Position numbers and translations under genes: made by a program. From NCBI RefSeq assembly GCF_029167645.1, contig NZ_CP119147.1:2170001-2234000 (forward strand): DNA of 64,000 nt. The letters are read 5' to 3'. The notes beneath the pieces were generated by a model. It ran no database searches, was not told the DNA's origin, and saw only the letters and a list, made by a program, of their open reading frames with translations. The DNA comes from Streptomyces sp. AM 2-1-1 (GTDB taxonomy: Bacteria > Actinomycetota > Actinomycetes > Streptomycetales > Streptomycetaceae). Within the stretch, counting starts at the first letter, position 1, and each line of letters opens with the position of its first letter. Below are positions 30,945 through 38,839 of the stretch, piece after piece.

Positions 30945-31943
30945 ATGCACCACACCGTGAAGCACCACCACACCCCGTCCGCCCCGCCGCCGGCGACGTA
31001 CGGCGACACCTCGGTCCGGGCACCGGCACGGGGCGCACCGGCCGCCGCGCCCGTCGTCGGCCCGGCCGCCGCCCACCGCGTCCAGGCGGAGGACGTACTG
31101 ATCCGCGGCGTGCGCCGACTCGTCGAGAACACCTACACGCTCGACGTCGACTGGGCCGGCCGGCACGTTTTCTTCGAACCCGCACTCGGCAGTGTGCACC
31201 ACCACATGCTGATCGCGCAGACACTGCGGCAGATCGGACTCAGCCTCGCACACACCGAGTTCGCGATCAGCTCCGCCCACCAGTTCCTGATGAGCGGCAT
31301 GGCCTACTCCGCCCACCCCGGCCGTGCGACGGACCGGTCGCCGGTCCGCGCCGAGGCGGTCTGCACCTGGACGGGGCGCAACTCCCTCCGCATGGCCATC
31401 ACCCTGGAGCAGCGCGGAGAAGTCGTCGTCCGGAGCGAATCCGGGTTCTCCTGGGTCTCCGACCGGGTCTACCGGCGGCTGCGCGGCGCCTTCCTGACCG
31501 CGCGGCCCGGGGCCATGCCGGTGCCGGTCGAAGCGGCGCGGGCCGGGCGGAGGGCCGCCGACGAGGTGGTGCTCGGCGCCTCGGACCGCCCGCACCACTG
31601 GGAGTTGATCGCCGACACCGGGCACCCGGCGCTGATGGACCACCCGGTCGACCACGTGCCGGGGCTGGTGATCATGGAGGCGAGCCAGCAGGCCGCGCAT
31701 GCCGTCGTCGCGGGGCCGGGCACCAGGTCGTGGCTCCCGCTCACCACCGACATGGTCACGTCCCGGTACGTCGAGTTCGACGCGCCGTGCTGGATCCGCG
31801 CGCGCGAAGTGCCGCCGCCCGCCGGGCCCTCGACCGGCGGACCGGGCCGGTCGGCGGTGGAGGTGACGGGGGTGCAGCGCGGCAGGGTCGCGTTCCGCAC
31901 CCTGGTGGAGGGGGTGTCGGGGCCCGGCGCCCGGCGGGAGTGA
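30945..31943 (+). CDS. AfsA/ScbA-type gamma-butyrolactone biosynthesis protein
   Basis: Catalyses condensation of a beta-ketoacyl group with dihydroxyacetone phosphate, the committed step of A-factor-type autoregulators. The 332-residue protein has two hotdog-like AfsA repeats. The first includes EDVLIRGVRRLVENTYTLDVDW, ending near HHMLIAQTLRQIGLSLAHT; the second includes DHPVDHVPGLVIMEASQQAA, the diagnostic segment. The N-terminal 40 residues are His/Pro/Ala-rich and poorly conserved. ATG at 30945 with GGGGGGAG upstream. It is divergent from the receptor gene, the classical synthase/receptor pair. A P450 lies convergent behind it. Confidence 0.93.
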   Translation: MHHTVKHHHTPSAPPPATYGDTSVRAPARGAPAAAPVVGPAAAHRVQAEDVLIRGVRRLVENTYTLDVDWAGRHVFFEPALGSVHHHMLIAQTLRQIGLSLAHTEFAISSAHQFLMSGMAYSAHPGRATDRSPVRAEAVCTWTGRNSLRMAITLEQRGEVVVRSESGFSWVSDRVYRRLRGAFLTARPGAMPVPVEAARAGRRAADEVVLGASDRPHHWELIADTGHPALMDHPVDHVPGLVIMEASQQAAHAVVAGPGTRSWLPLTTDMVTSRYVEFDAPCWIRAREVPPPAGPSTGGPGRSAVEVTGVQRGRVAFRTLVEGVSGPGARRE

Positions 31944-31959
31944 CGGACGGGTGAGGCAC

Positions 31960-32005
31960 CGGGCCGGTGGCGGGCGGAGGACGGCCTCCGTCCGCCACCG
32001 GCCCG
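31960..32005. terminator. Bidirectional terminator between the AfsA-type gene and the P450
   Basis: A 21-bp stem with a single G-U pair closes a 4-nt loop. The ends of the arms are CGGGCCGGTGG and CCACCGGCCCG. It starts 17 nt after the AfsA-type gene's stop and ends 10 nt short of the P450 stop on the other strand, so it can serve both. Confidence 0.85.
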
Positions 32006-32014
32006 CCCGGAACT

Positions 32015-33331
32015 TCAGGCCCCGGGCCCGTACCGCAGGACGGGGAGTTCCCGGTGGCCGTTGGAGATGAAGGACTTCACGGGGCGCAGGGACGAGGAGG
32101 GGACGGCGAGGGCGAGTTCGGGGAACCGGGCGAAGAGGGCGGAGAGGGCCGTCGTGCCCTCCATCCGGGCGAGGGGCGCCCCGAGGCAGTGGTGGACGCC
32201 GTACCCGAAGGCGAGATGGTCGCGACGGGTGGCCCGGGTGAGGTCGAACAGGGCGGCGTCGGGCCCGTGCAGGCCCTCGTCGCGGCCCGCCCCGGCGACG
32301 GCCATCACGAGCGCCTCGCCCTTCGGTACGACGACCTCGCCGAGGTCGATGTCCTCGACGGCGTACCGGAGCATGAGGTTGGCGGCGGCCGGCTCCCAGC
32401 GCAGTGTCTCCTCGACCGCGTCGGACCACTCGGCCGCGCCGGTGCGGATCAGTTCGAGCTGCTCGGGGTGGGTGAGCAGGGCGTGCACGGCGTGGTCGAT
32501 GAGGTTGATGCTGGTCTCGTACCCGGCCGACAGGAAGTGGACGAGGGTGTCGAGCAACTCCTGGTCCTCCAGGGGTTGCGGCGCACCGGAGGCGATGCTC
32601 TCCCTCTGGATGGTGATCAGGGCGCTGGTGAGGTCGTCGCCGGGGGCCCCGCGCTTGAGGGCGACGAGCGCGTGCAGGATTCCGTAGAGCTCGACGGCGT
32701 GGGCGCGGACCTCCTCGGCCGGGGTCGCGGTGCTGAACAGGGCGTCGAACAGGATGCAGAGGCGGTCGCGGCTCTCCAGCGGTACGCCGAAGAGCTCGCA
32801 GATCACGCGGGCGGGCAGCGGTCCGGCGTACCGGGCGCGCAGGTCCACCGGTTCGCCCGGGGGCAGCGCCTCGATCTCGTCGAGCAGTTCCTCGGCGATG
32901 CGGGAGACGACGGGGGCCAGCGCCTTGGTGCGGTGGGCGGTGAAGGCGCCGGAGACGAGCTTGCGCAGGCGGGTGTGGGCGGTGCCGTACGCCGTGAACA
33001 TGCTGCGTATGGAGACCCAGAGGGCGAGCGACCAGTCGGGGCCGACCTCGCCGTCGATCCACGCGGGCCAGTGCTGGGCGGCGTCCTTGGAGACGGCGGG
33101 CGAGGTGAGGAGGCGGGTGATGACGGCCGGGTCGGCGACGGCCCAGGCGGGGACCCCTTCCGGCAGCTCGATCCGGGTGGCCGGTCCGGCGGCCCTGATG
33201 CGGGCGGCCTCGCCCTGGATGTCCGTACCGTCGGGGTCGAGCCGGAACGGGCAGCGCGCGGCGGGGCCGGCGGCGTGCTCGGAGGGGGTGCCGGGGGCGA
33301 CCGCGAGGGCGTCGCCGTGGTTCGTGTGCAT
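32015..33331 (-). CDS. Cytochrome P450
   Basis: A 438-residue soluble bacterial P450. The I-helix oxygen-activation motif reads SAGYETS (Glu-Thr instead of the commoner Asp-Thr, still within consensus). The K-helix ExxR is EETLR, and the heme loop is FGYGVHHCLGAPLAR with the Cys thiolate ligand. Start ATG with a purine-rich AAAAGAGA upstream. No ferredoxin gene is adjacent. It is convergent with the AfsA-type synthase. P450s oxidise some butyrolactone or butenolide signals (for example in SRB biosynthesis), so a role in signal tailoring is possible but unproven; it may equally belong to other secondary metabolism. Confidence 0.95.
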   Translation of the reverse strand: MHTNHGDALAVAPGTPSEHAAGPAARCPFRLDPDGTDIQGEAARIRAAGPATRIELPEGVPAWAVADPAVITRLLTSPAVSKDAAQHWPAWIDGEVGPDWSLALWVSIRSMFTAYGTAHTRLRKLVSGAFTAHRTKALAPVVSRIAEELLDEIEALPPGEPVDLRARYAGPLPARVICELFGVPLESRDRLCILFDALFSTATPAEEVRAHAVELYGILHALVALKRGAPGDDLTSALITIQRESIASGAPQPLEDQELLDTLVHFLSAGYETSINLIDHAVHALLTHPEQLELIRTGAAEWSDAVEETLRWEPAAANLMLRYAVEDIDLGEVVVPKGEALVMAVAGAGRDEGLHGPDAALFDLTRATRRDHLAFGYGVHHCLGAPLARMEGTTALSALFARFPELALAVPSSSLRPVKSFISNGHRELPVLRYGPGA

Positions 33332-33432
33332 GGTGTGTCTCTTTTCTGGACGGCTCGTGCCTGTCTGGACATTGGCCGCAGAGACGGTTCTTCGGCAAGC
33401 GAAGGGGCGAACCGATTTTTCAGCCGGTCGCC

Positions 33433-33480
33433 GCGGGAGGCGGTACGAGGACGCGTCGGAGCCCCGGTACCGCCTCCCGC
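33433..33480 (-). terminator. Hairpin downstream of the glyA-like pseudogene
   Basis: Perfect 14-bp stem GCGGGAGGCGGTAC / GTACCGCCTCCCGC around a 20-nt loop, 53 nt beyond the end of the glyA-like gene and about 100 bp before the P450 start. It probably ends glyA transcription. Confidence 0.6.
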
Positions 33481-33532
33481 CCGCGGTGGTCGGCCGGGGC
33501 CGCCCCGGCCCCCGCCGCTCACCCGCCGGGGA

Positions 33533-34861
33533 TCACCGGACGGCCGCGAGCGGCAGGCCCGGTGCCGGGTGGGCGTCCATCAACTCCTTGACCTCGGACC
33601 GGACCCGGGCGACCACTGCCTCGTCGCCGGTGCGGGCCGCCTCGACCACGGTGTCGATCCAGGCCGCCACGGCCGGCATCGCGGAGGACGGGATGCCGCG
33701 GGTGGTGAGGGCCGGGGTGCCGATGCGGATGCCGGACGGGTCGAAGGGCTTGCGGGTGTCGTACGGCACGGAGTTGTGGTTCACCACGATGCCCGCCCGG
33801 TCCAGCGCCTTGGCGGCGACCTTGCCCGGCACGTCCTTGCCGGTGAGGTCGATCAGGAGCAGGTGGTTGTCGGTGCCGCCGGAGACGAGGTCGAAGCCCC
33901 GCACGGCCAGTTCCTCACCGAGGAGACGGGCGTTGGCGACCACCTGGTGGGCGTAGTCGGCGAAGTCCGGTCGGGCCGCCTCACCGAGCGCGACCGCGAT
34001 GGCGGCGGTGGTCTGGTTGTGCGGACCGCCTTGGAGGCCCGGGAAGACCGCCCGGTCGAGGGCGCGCGCGTGCTCGGCCGTGCTGAGCAGCATCGCGCCG
34101 CGCGGCCCGCGCAGCGTCTTGTGCGTGGTGGTGGCGACGACGTCGGCGTACCGGGCCGGCGAGGGGTGCGCCCCACCGGCGATCAGCCCGGCGATGTGGG
34201 CGACGTCGGCGACCAGCACGGCACCGGCCTCGCGGGCGATGTCGGCGAAGCCCGCGAAGTCGATGGTGCGGGGCACGGCCGTACCGCCGCAGAAGATCAC
34301 CTTCGGGCGTTCGGCGAGGGCCAGGTCGCGCACCTCGTCGAGGTCGACGCGCCCGGTGTCACGGCGCACGCCGTAGCGCACCCCGCGGAACCAGGTGCCG
34401 GTGGCGGAGACGCCCCAGCCGTGGGTGAGGTGGCCGCCCATCGGCAGCCCCATGCCGAGGACGGTGTCGCCGGGTGCGCAGAACGCCAGGTAGACGGCGA
34501 GGTTGGCGGGGGAGCCCGAGTACGGCTGCACGTTGGCGTGCTCCATGCCGAAGAGGGCTTTGGCGCGCTCCACGGCCAGCGTCTCGACCTGGTCGATGAC
34601 CTGCTGGCCCTCGTAGTAGCGGCGTCCGGCCTAGCCCTCGGAGTACTTGTTCTGGAGGACGGTGCCGGAAGCCTCCAGCACGGCGGCGGAGACGTAGTTC
34701 TCGCTGGGGATCAACCGCAGGGTGTCGGCCTGGAGCCGTTCCTCCGCGTCGATCAGCCCGGCGAGTACGGGATCGGCGGCGGCGAGTGCGGGGCGAGCGG
34801 CGGCGAGCGCCGCGGATCCGCGTGCGGGGGTGGGTACGGGCGTGGGTGCGGGTGCGGTCAC
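33533..34861 (-). pseudogene. glyA: Serine hydroxymethyltransferase interrupted by one amber codon
   Basis: The whole gene can be read in one frame: GTG at 34861 with GGGAGAG 8 nt upstream, 442 sense or stop codons, normal end at 33533. The only defect is TAG at 34631-34633. Before it the protein reads [20 protein letters not shown] and NKYSEG; after it AGRRYYEGQQ. The missing residue is the Tyr of the family motif NKYSEGY-GRRYY, an active-site residue (Tyr55 in E. coli), and TAC to TAG is one base change. The PLP lysine motif TTTHKTLRGPRG and the rest are intact, with no other decay. It is therefore a recent nonsense mutation or a sequencing error. Restart at Met 34573 would lack the first 100 residues. 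Start-proximal TPVPTP repeats make the N-terminus odd. Confidence 0.85.
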
Positions 34862-35141
34862 GAGACTCTCCCGGGTCGGCCGCGTGGAGCGGCATGGACC
34901 CGGATGCCCAGGCGGACGGCCCTCCGGCGGTGGTCCTCCGGCCAGGCCGGAGCGTGCCGCTTCCTCGTGGTCGGTTCCACGCAACGCCCAGCGGGGCGCA
35001 CGCCAGTCGCGGCACGTGGGACGTTACCCGCTCCGCCCGCCCCGCGTCCGGTGAACCGTTGTCCGCGGCGACGAACCTGGTCCGATCGCCGACCGGGTCG
35101 GACGGAGGGCGAAGCCCTGTGCCTGCCGGGTCGTCGTGCTC

Positions 35142-35540
35142 TCAGCGGGCGAACTTCTCGCGGGCGGCCGCAGTGACGGGGGTGAAGAAGTTGACGAGAT
35201 TGCCGTCGGGGTCCCGGAAGAGCAGCGTGCGGTTGCCCCACGGCATCGTGGTGGGCTCGTTGACGAACTCCTCCACGAAACCGGTCAGGTTCCCGTGCAC
35301 GCCGTCCACGTCGTCGACCAGGAATTCGAGGATGACGCTGTGGTTGTCGGCGGGGCGGGCGGAGCCGGGCGCGAAGAGGGGGACCGTGCGGGTGCTGCCG
35401 ATCGCGAGGGTGGCCGAGGCGGTCCTGAGTTCGGCGAAGTCCTCGGTGGACCATACGGCGGGTACGCCGGTGGCACGCTCGTAGAAGTCGACGAGACGGG
35501 CGACGTCGTCGGTGATGACGCGGAGGGAGACGAAGTTCAC
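35142..35540 (-). CDS. VOC-superfamily (glyoxalase-fold) protein
   Basis: A 132-residue glyoxalase/bleomycin-resistance fold protein with the two beta-alpha-beta-beta-beta modules. The first contains SLRVITDDVARLVDFYERATG and the second ends in the typical LLFRDPDGNLVNFFTPV. Metal ligands cannot be fixed without alignment; the substrate is unknown. The start is GTG at 35540 with AGGAGA 6 nt upstream. It is divergent from a WYL regulator, and the shared 158-bp promoter region carries a perfect palindrome, so the two are probably a regulator/target pair. Confidence 0.88.
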   Translation of the reverse strand: MNFVSLRVITDDVARLVDFYERATGVPAVWSTEDFAELRTASATLAIGSTRTVPLFAPGSARPADNHSVILEFLVDDVDGVHGNLTGFVEEFVNEPTTMPWGNRTLLFRDPDGNLVNFFTPVTAAAREKFAR

Positions 35541-35654
35541 GGGTTTCTCCTGGCAGGGCGGGACGGAGGGCAGGGACGTATCGGTGCTGCCGTCCGGGCT
35601 TCCGACGGGCTGCTGATCGGTGGCGGATCGGCTTCTGTTCGCAGGCTAGGGGGA

Positions 35655-35679
35655 ATACCGGGCGGAATCCGCCCGGTAT
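35655..35679. promoter_or_regulatory. Palindromic operator between the VOC and WYL genes
   Basis: Perfect inverted repeat ATACCGGGCGG-AAT-CCGCCCGGTAT. It lies 19 bp upstream of the chosen WYL start and 114 bp upstream of the VOC start. It overlaps the alternative WYL ATG at 35678, which is one reason to prefer the start at 35699. Suited to a dimeric regulator, most simply the WYL protein itself. Confidence 0.7.
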
Positions 35680-35698
35680 GTGCGGGAAACTTGTCGGC

Positions 35699-36709
35699 AT
35701 GCCCCGCCCCGTCGCCCGCGTGCTCGCCCTGCTCGAACTCCTGCAGTCGGGCGGGATCCGGACCGTGCCCGAACTCGCGGACCGGCTCGGCGTCGACGAG
35801 CGCACCGTGCGGCGCTACGCCGCCCACCTCCTCGACCTCGACGTGCCCGTCGAGTCGGTCCGCGGCCGCCACGGCGGTTACCGACTCGCCCCCGGTCACC
35901 GCATGCCGCCCCTCATGCTCAACGACGACGAGGCGCTCGCCGTGCTGCTCGGTTTGCTCGCGGGCAGGCGAACGGGCCTGAGCACGGCCACGGACACCGC
36001 GAGCGAGACGGCGGCGGCCAAGATCCGGCGCGTGCTGCCCCAGCGGCTGCGCCTCGCCCTCGACTCCCTGCTCGGATCCCTCGCCTTCACCACCCCGCCC
36101 GGCGAGACCGTCCCCCCGCAGGCGGCGGTCCTGCTCCCGGTCGCCGACGCGGTCGACCATCACCGGCCGGTCTCGATCCGGTACACCGGCGCCGACGGCC
36201 GGCGCAGCGAACGCACCGTGCACCCGCACGGGCTCGTCGCCCACGCGGGCCGGTGGTACCTCACGGCGGTGGATCCCACGTCCGGCCAGGACCGGACGTT
36301 CCGGCTGGATCGCCTCACCGGCGTGCGGGCACTGCCCGGCTCGTTCGAACCTCCCACCGGACCCGACCCGGCCGCACGCGTTCTGACGGGGTTCGCCACC
36401 GCCCCGTACCGGCACGAGGTGATCCTCCGGATCCACGGCACGGCCGAGGGGATCCGCACCCGGCTCCCCGCCGGCGTCGCGATCGTGGAGGAGCAGGCGT
36501 CGCCGGACGGTGAGGATCCCCGGGCCGGCGGCTGGTGCCGTGTCGAACTGCGGGTGGACCGGCTCGACTGGCTGCCCGCCGTGCTCGCCTCGCTGGACCG
36601 GCCCTTCGTCGTCGAGCGCCCGGACGAACTCCGCGACCTCGTCGAGGCTCTCGCCGAACGGCTCATCGACTCCGCCCGGCGCCTCCCCCCTCCTGCGCGG
36701 CCTGTGTGA
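35699..36709 (+). CDS. YafY-type transcriptional regulator (HTH + WYL)
   Basis: A 336-residue DNA-binding protein. The winged helix-turn-helix at residues 1-60 contains RTVPELADRLGVDERTVRRY and a wing GRHGGYRLAPGHRMPPL. The WYL domain at about 140-225 contains RWYLTAVDPTSGQDRTFRLD, and a WCX-like C-terminal domain follows. WYL domains sense ligands such as nucleic acid or small molecules. I start at 35699 (MPRPVARVLALL), which is the family N-terminus; ATG at 35678 overlaps the operator. It is divergent from the VOC gene, which it probably controls. Confidence 0.9.
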   Translation: MPRPVARVLALLELLQSGGIRTVPELADRLGVDERTVRRYAAHLLDLDVPVESVRGRHGGYRLAPGHRMPPLMLNDDEALAVLLGLLAGRRTGLSTATDTASETAAAKIRRVLPQRLRLALDSLLGSLAFTTPPGETVPPQAAVLLPVADAVDHHRPVSIRYTGADGRRSERTVHPHGLVAHAGRWYLTAVDPTSGQDRTFRLDRLTGVRALPGSFEPPTGPDPAARVLTGFATAPYRHEVILRIHGTAEGIRTRLPAGVAIVEEQASPDGEDPRAGGWCRVELRVDRLDWLPAVLASLDRPFVVERPDELRDLVEALAERLIDSARRLPPPARPV

Positions 36710-36732
36710 CGGAGGCGAGGCCGCGCTCCGTC

Positions 36733-36780
36733 TCGGTCAAACTCGGTCAATATCAATCACCTTCGGTCGACTTCGAACCG
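36733..36780. repeat. 10-bp-phased direct repeats upstream of the proline-rich membrane protein
   Basis: TCGGTCAA occurs at 36733 and 36743. The related octamers TCAATCAC (36753), TCGGTCGA (36763) and TCGAACCG (36773) follow in the same 10-bp register. All lie in the 217-bp non-coding gap upstream of the gene at 36927. Helical-phase direct repeats are typical of sites for activators such as SARP or PhoP proteins, though neither consensus is matched well. Confidence 0.7.
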
Positions 36781-36926
36781 CTCCGTTCCGCCGGCGGATG
36801 CGAGTGAGCGCTCTTCGGTGGGTGACCGCCCGGTCCCCGTGAGGACGAGGGGAAATGCGCGCGTGGACGGGAAAAAAAGGGGAAGAGAGACGGGGACTGG
36901 AATGGCTCGACGGTGGGGGGACCGTT

Positions 36927-38720
36927 ATGGAGTCGGACGAAGGACGCGCGCACCCGTACGACGGTGCGCGGGATCCCGGCCCCGGATCGGGGCCGGACTC
37001 GGGGCCGGGTACGGGTCCGACGGCCGCCCGGGGCTCCGGTCCGGACGGACCGGTGGACGCGCCGCCGCCTCCACCGGGGCCGCCGAACGCGCCCCCGCCG
37101 CCGTCCTCGCCGCCTCCCCCGCCGTCGCTGCCGCCGTTCGCCGCGCAGCCCTCTCCCACCGGTCCGCCGCCACCCGGTGCCGGGCTGCGTGCCGCTGCGG
37201 CGGGGCTGCTCAACCTCAGCGGGCTCGGGCTCGGCCACCTCCTCACCCGCCGCTGGATCCGTGCCGCCCTCTGCCTCGCGGCGACGGGCGCGCTGCTCCT
37301 CGCGGTCCTGCCCGCCGAGCCCGACGGGGTCTCCGGCGGGCTGCTCGTCGCGTACCTCGTGGTGCTCGTGGTGGCCGCCGTCGACGCGGCCCGGATCGCG
37401 CGACGCACGCCGGTCGGCGGTTCGTGGCGGCCGGTGGTGGCCGCCGGGGTCGGGCTGGTGCTGCTGGCCGTTCCGGTCGGCGGGGTGGCGCTCTACGGCT
37501 CCGCGCGCGACGAGGCCGTCGAGAAGATGCTGCTCGACCGGCTGGAGACCGCCGACCGAGCGGTCGCCGCGGTGTCCGGGCAGCCCTTCGCCACGGCGAA
37601 GGCGGGGTACGGCAAGGCCTTCACCGCCTACCGCGACCTCGGTCGCGAGCACCCCGGCTCAAGGGCGGGCAAGCAGGTGCCGGACCGGCTGAAGTCCTAC
37701 TACGAGGCGGTCGCCGCCCCGTACGACAGGAAGGACTACTGCGCGGCGCTGGAGCCACTGCGCTATCTGCGCACCCTGCCGAAGGGCGAGGACGCCGAGC
37801 TGCTGGGCAGCCTCGCGCACTGGCCCGACGAGCCGCTCGGGGAGTCCCTCTACGCGTGCGGGATCGCCCAACTGGGCACGTACGGCGCGGACACCGCGTC
37901 CGCGTCCGGCGGCGCCGAACTGGGCGAGCTGCAGCGGACGTTCCCGGACTCGGCCGCCGCACGGAAGATGGCTCCGGCCGTCGACGCGCGGATCACCGAG
38001 GAGACCGGGAAGCTGGCCGGCGAGGAGCCCTGCACGGTGACGGAGACCCTGCGCAACATGAGCGGGACCGTCGGCGCCCTGACCGGGGACGCCCTCGAGG
38101 CCTCGGCCGCCCGTGCGGACCGGGGCGTCCGGGACGGGGTGTACGCCTGCGGGGTGGACCAGTTCCGGGAGAAGGAGTTCAGTGAGGCGCGGGAGACGCT
38201 GACCGGGTTCGCGGACACCTACAAGGACGACAGGCGGCGGGGGCAGGCGCGGAACATCTCGATAGCCGCCGAGATCGCCGAGGACCGTCCCGCCGCGGGT
38301 GACGCGCTGCCCCCGGCGAAGCGGCCGGGCGGTCCCACGATGGAGCTCGTCATCAGCAACGACGCGCCCAACGGCGTGGAGGTGCTCTACACCGGACCGG
38401 TCACCGGCAGCGTCACGTTGAAGGCGTGCGGGAGTTGCGGGCGGTACAGCAGCTCGGCCGCCGGGGACCGGCAGGCCTGCAAGGCGAGCGGGAAGAGCTA
38501 CCCGAAGGCGCGGCTGCGGCTTCCGGCCGGCGACTACCACTTCCTCTACAAGCACGGCACCGGGGCGAGTTCGAGCGTGGACAGCTACTCCGACGGGTCG
38601 TCGATCGAGTCCGGCTACACCTACACCTCGTGCACCTACGTCGTCGAGCAGGACGACCCCTACGGGCTGGACCTTCCCTCGCTGGAGCCGCCCTTCATCG
38701 ATCCGGACGACATCGCCTGA
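36927..38720 (+). CDS. Proline-rich multi-pass membrane protein with extracytoplasmic domain
   Basis: A 597-residue protein I do not recognise as a named family. Residues 1-90 are acidic, then Pro/Gly-rich with runs of up to seven prolines. Three or four hydrophobic helices follow (about 92-112, 115-130, 140-157 and 172-190). The large remainder is probably outside the cell: Ala/Leu-rich helices with paired cysteines (CAALEPL, YACGIAQ, EEPCTVTE, VYACGVDQ) that look like a duplicated unit. A C-terminal beta domain contains LKACGSCGRYSSS, a Ser/Tyr-rich patch and TSCTYVVEQ. ATG at 36927 with GGGGGGACC upstream; an earlier Met at 36855 lacks support. Phased repeats lie upstream. Confidence 0.8.
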   Translation: MESDEGRAHPYDGARDPGPGSGPDSGPGTGPTAARGSGPDGPVDAPPPPPGPPNAPPPPSSPPPPPSLPPFAAQPSPTGPPPPGAGLRAAAAGLLNLSGLGLGHLLTRRWIRAALCLAATGALLLAVLPAEPDGVSGGLLVAYLVVLVVAAVDAARIARRTPVGGSWRPVVAAGVGLVLLAVPVGGVALYGSARDEAVEKMLLDRLETADRAVAAVSGQPFATAKAGYGKAFTAYRDLGREHPGSRAGKQVPDRLKSYYEAVAAPYDRKDYCAALEPLRYLRTLPKGEDAELLGSLAHWPDEPLGESLYACGIAQLGTYGADTASASGGAELGELQRTFPDSAAARKMAPAVDARITEETGKLAGEEPCTVTETLRNMSGTVGALTGDALEASAARADRGVRDGVYACGVDQFREKEFSEARETLTGFADTYKDDRRRGQARNISIAAEIAEDRPAAGDALPPAKRPGGPTMELVISNDAPNGVEVLYTGPVTGSVTLKACGSCGRYSSSAAGDRQACKASGKSYPKARLRLPAGDYHFLYKHGTGASSSVDSYSDGSSIESGYTYTSCTYVVEQDDPYGLDLPSLEPPFIDPDDIA

Positions 38721-38760
38721 TCCACGCGCCCGCGGGGCCCGGCCTCCGGGTGCCGGGGAT

Positions 38761-38792
38761 CCGCCACCGACGTGCCGCGGCGTCGGTGGCGG
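38761..38792. terminator. Bidirectional terminator between the membrane protein and ku
   Basis: Perfect 12-bp stem CCGCCACCGACG / CGTCGGTGGCGG with an 8-nt loop between two convergent genes, 40 and 47 bp from their stop codons. Confidence 0.8.
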
Positions 38793-38839
38793 CGGGACGG
38801 CTCCTGCCCCGGAGCCGTGCACGGGCGCCGTGCGGAGGT

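Noticed and set aside
32015..33331. I-helix AGxET in the P450 as an abnormal active site
   Set aside because: Glu at this position is within the accepted (A/G)Gx(D/E)T pattern, so it is not evidence of altered chemistry.
34631..34633. UAG decoded as pyrrolysine or another special amino acid
   Set aside because: Pyrrolysine systems are not known in Streptomyces and no supporting genes are in the window. The position is a conserved Tyr one base from TAC, so mutation or sequencing error is simpler.
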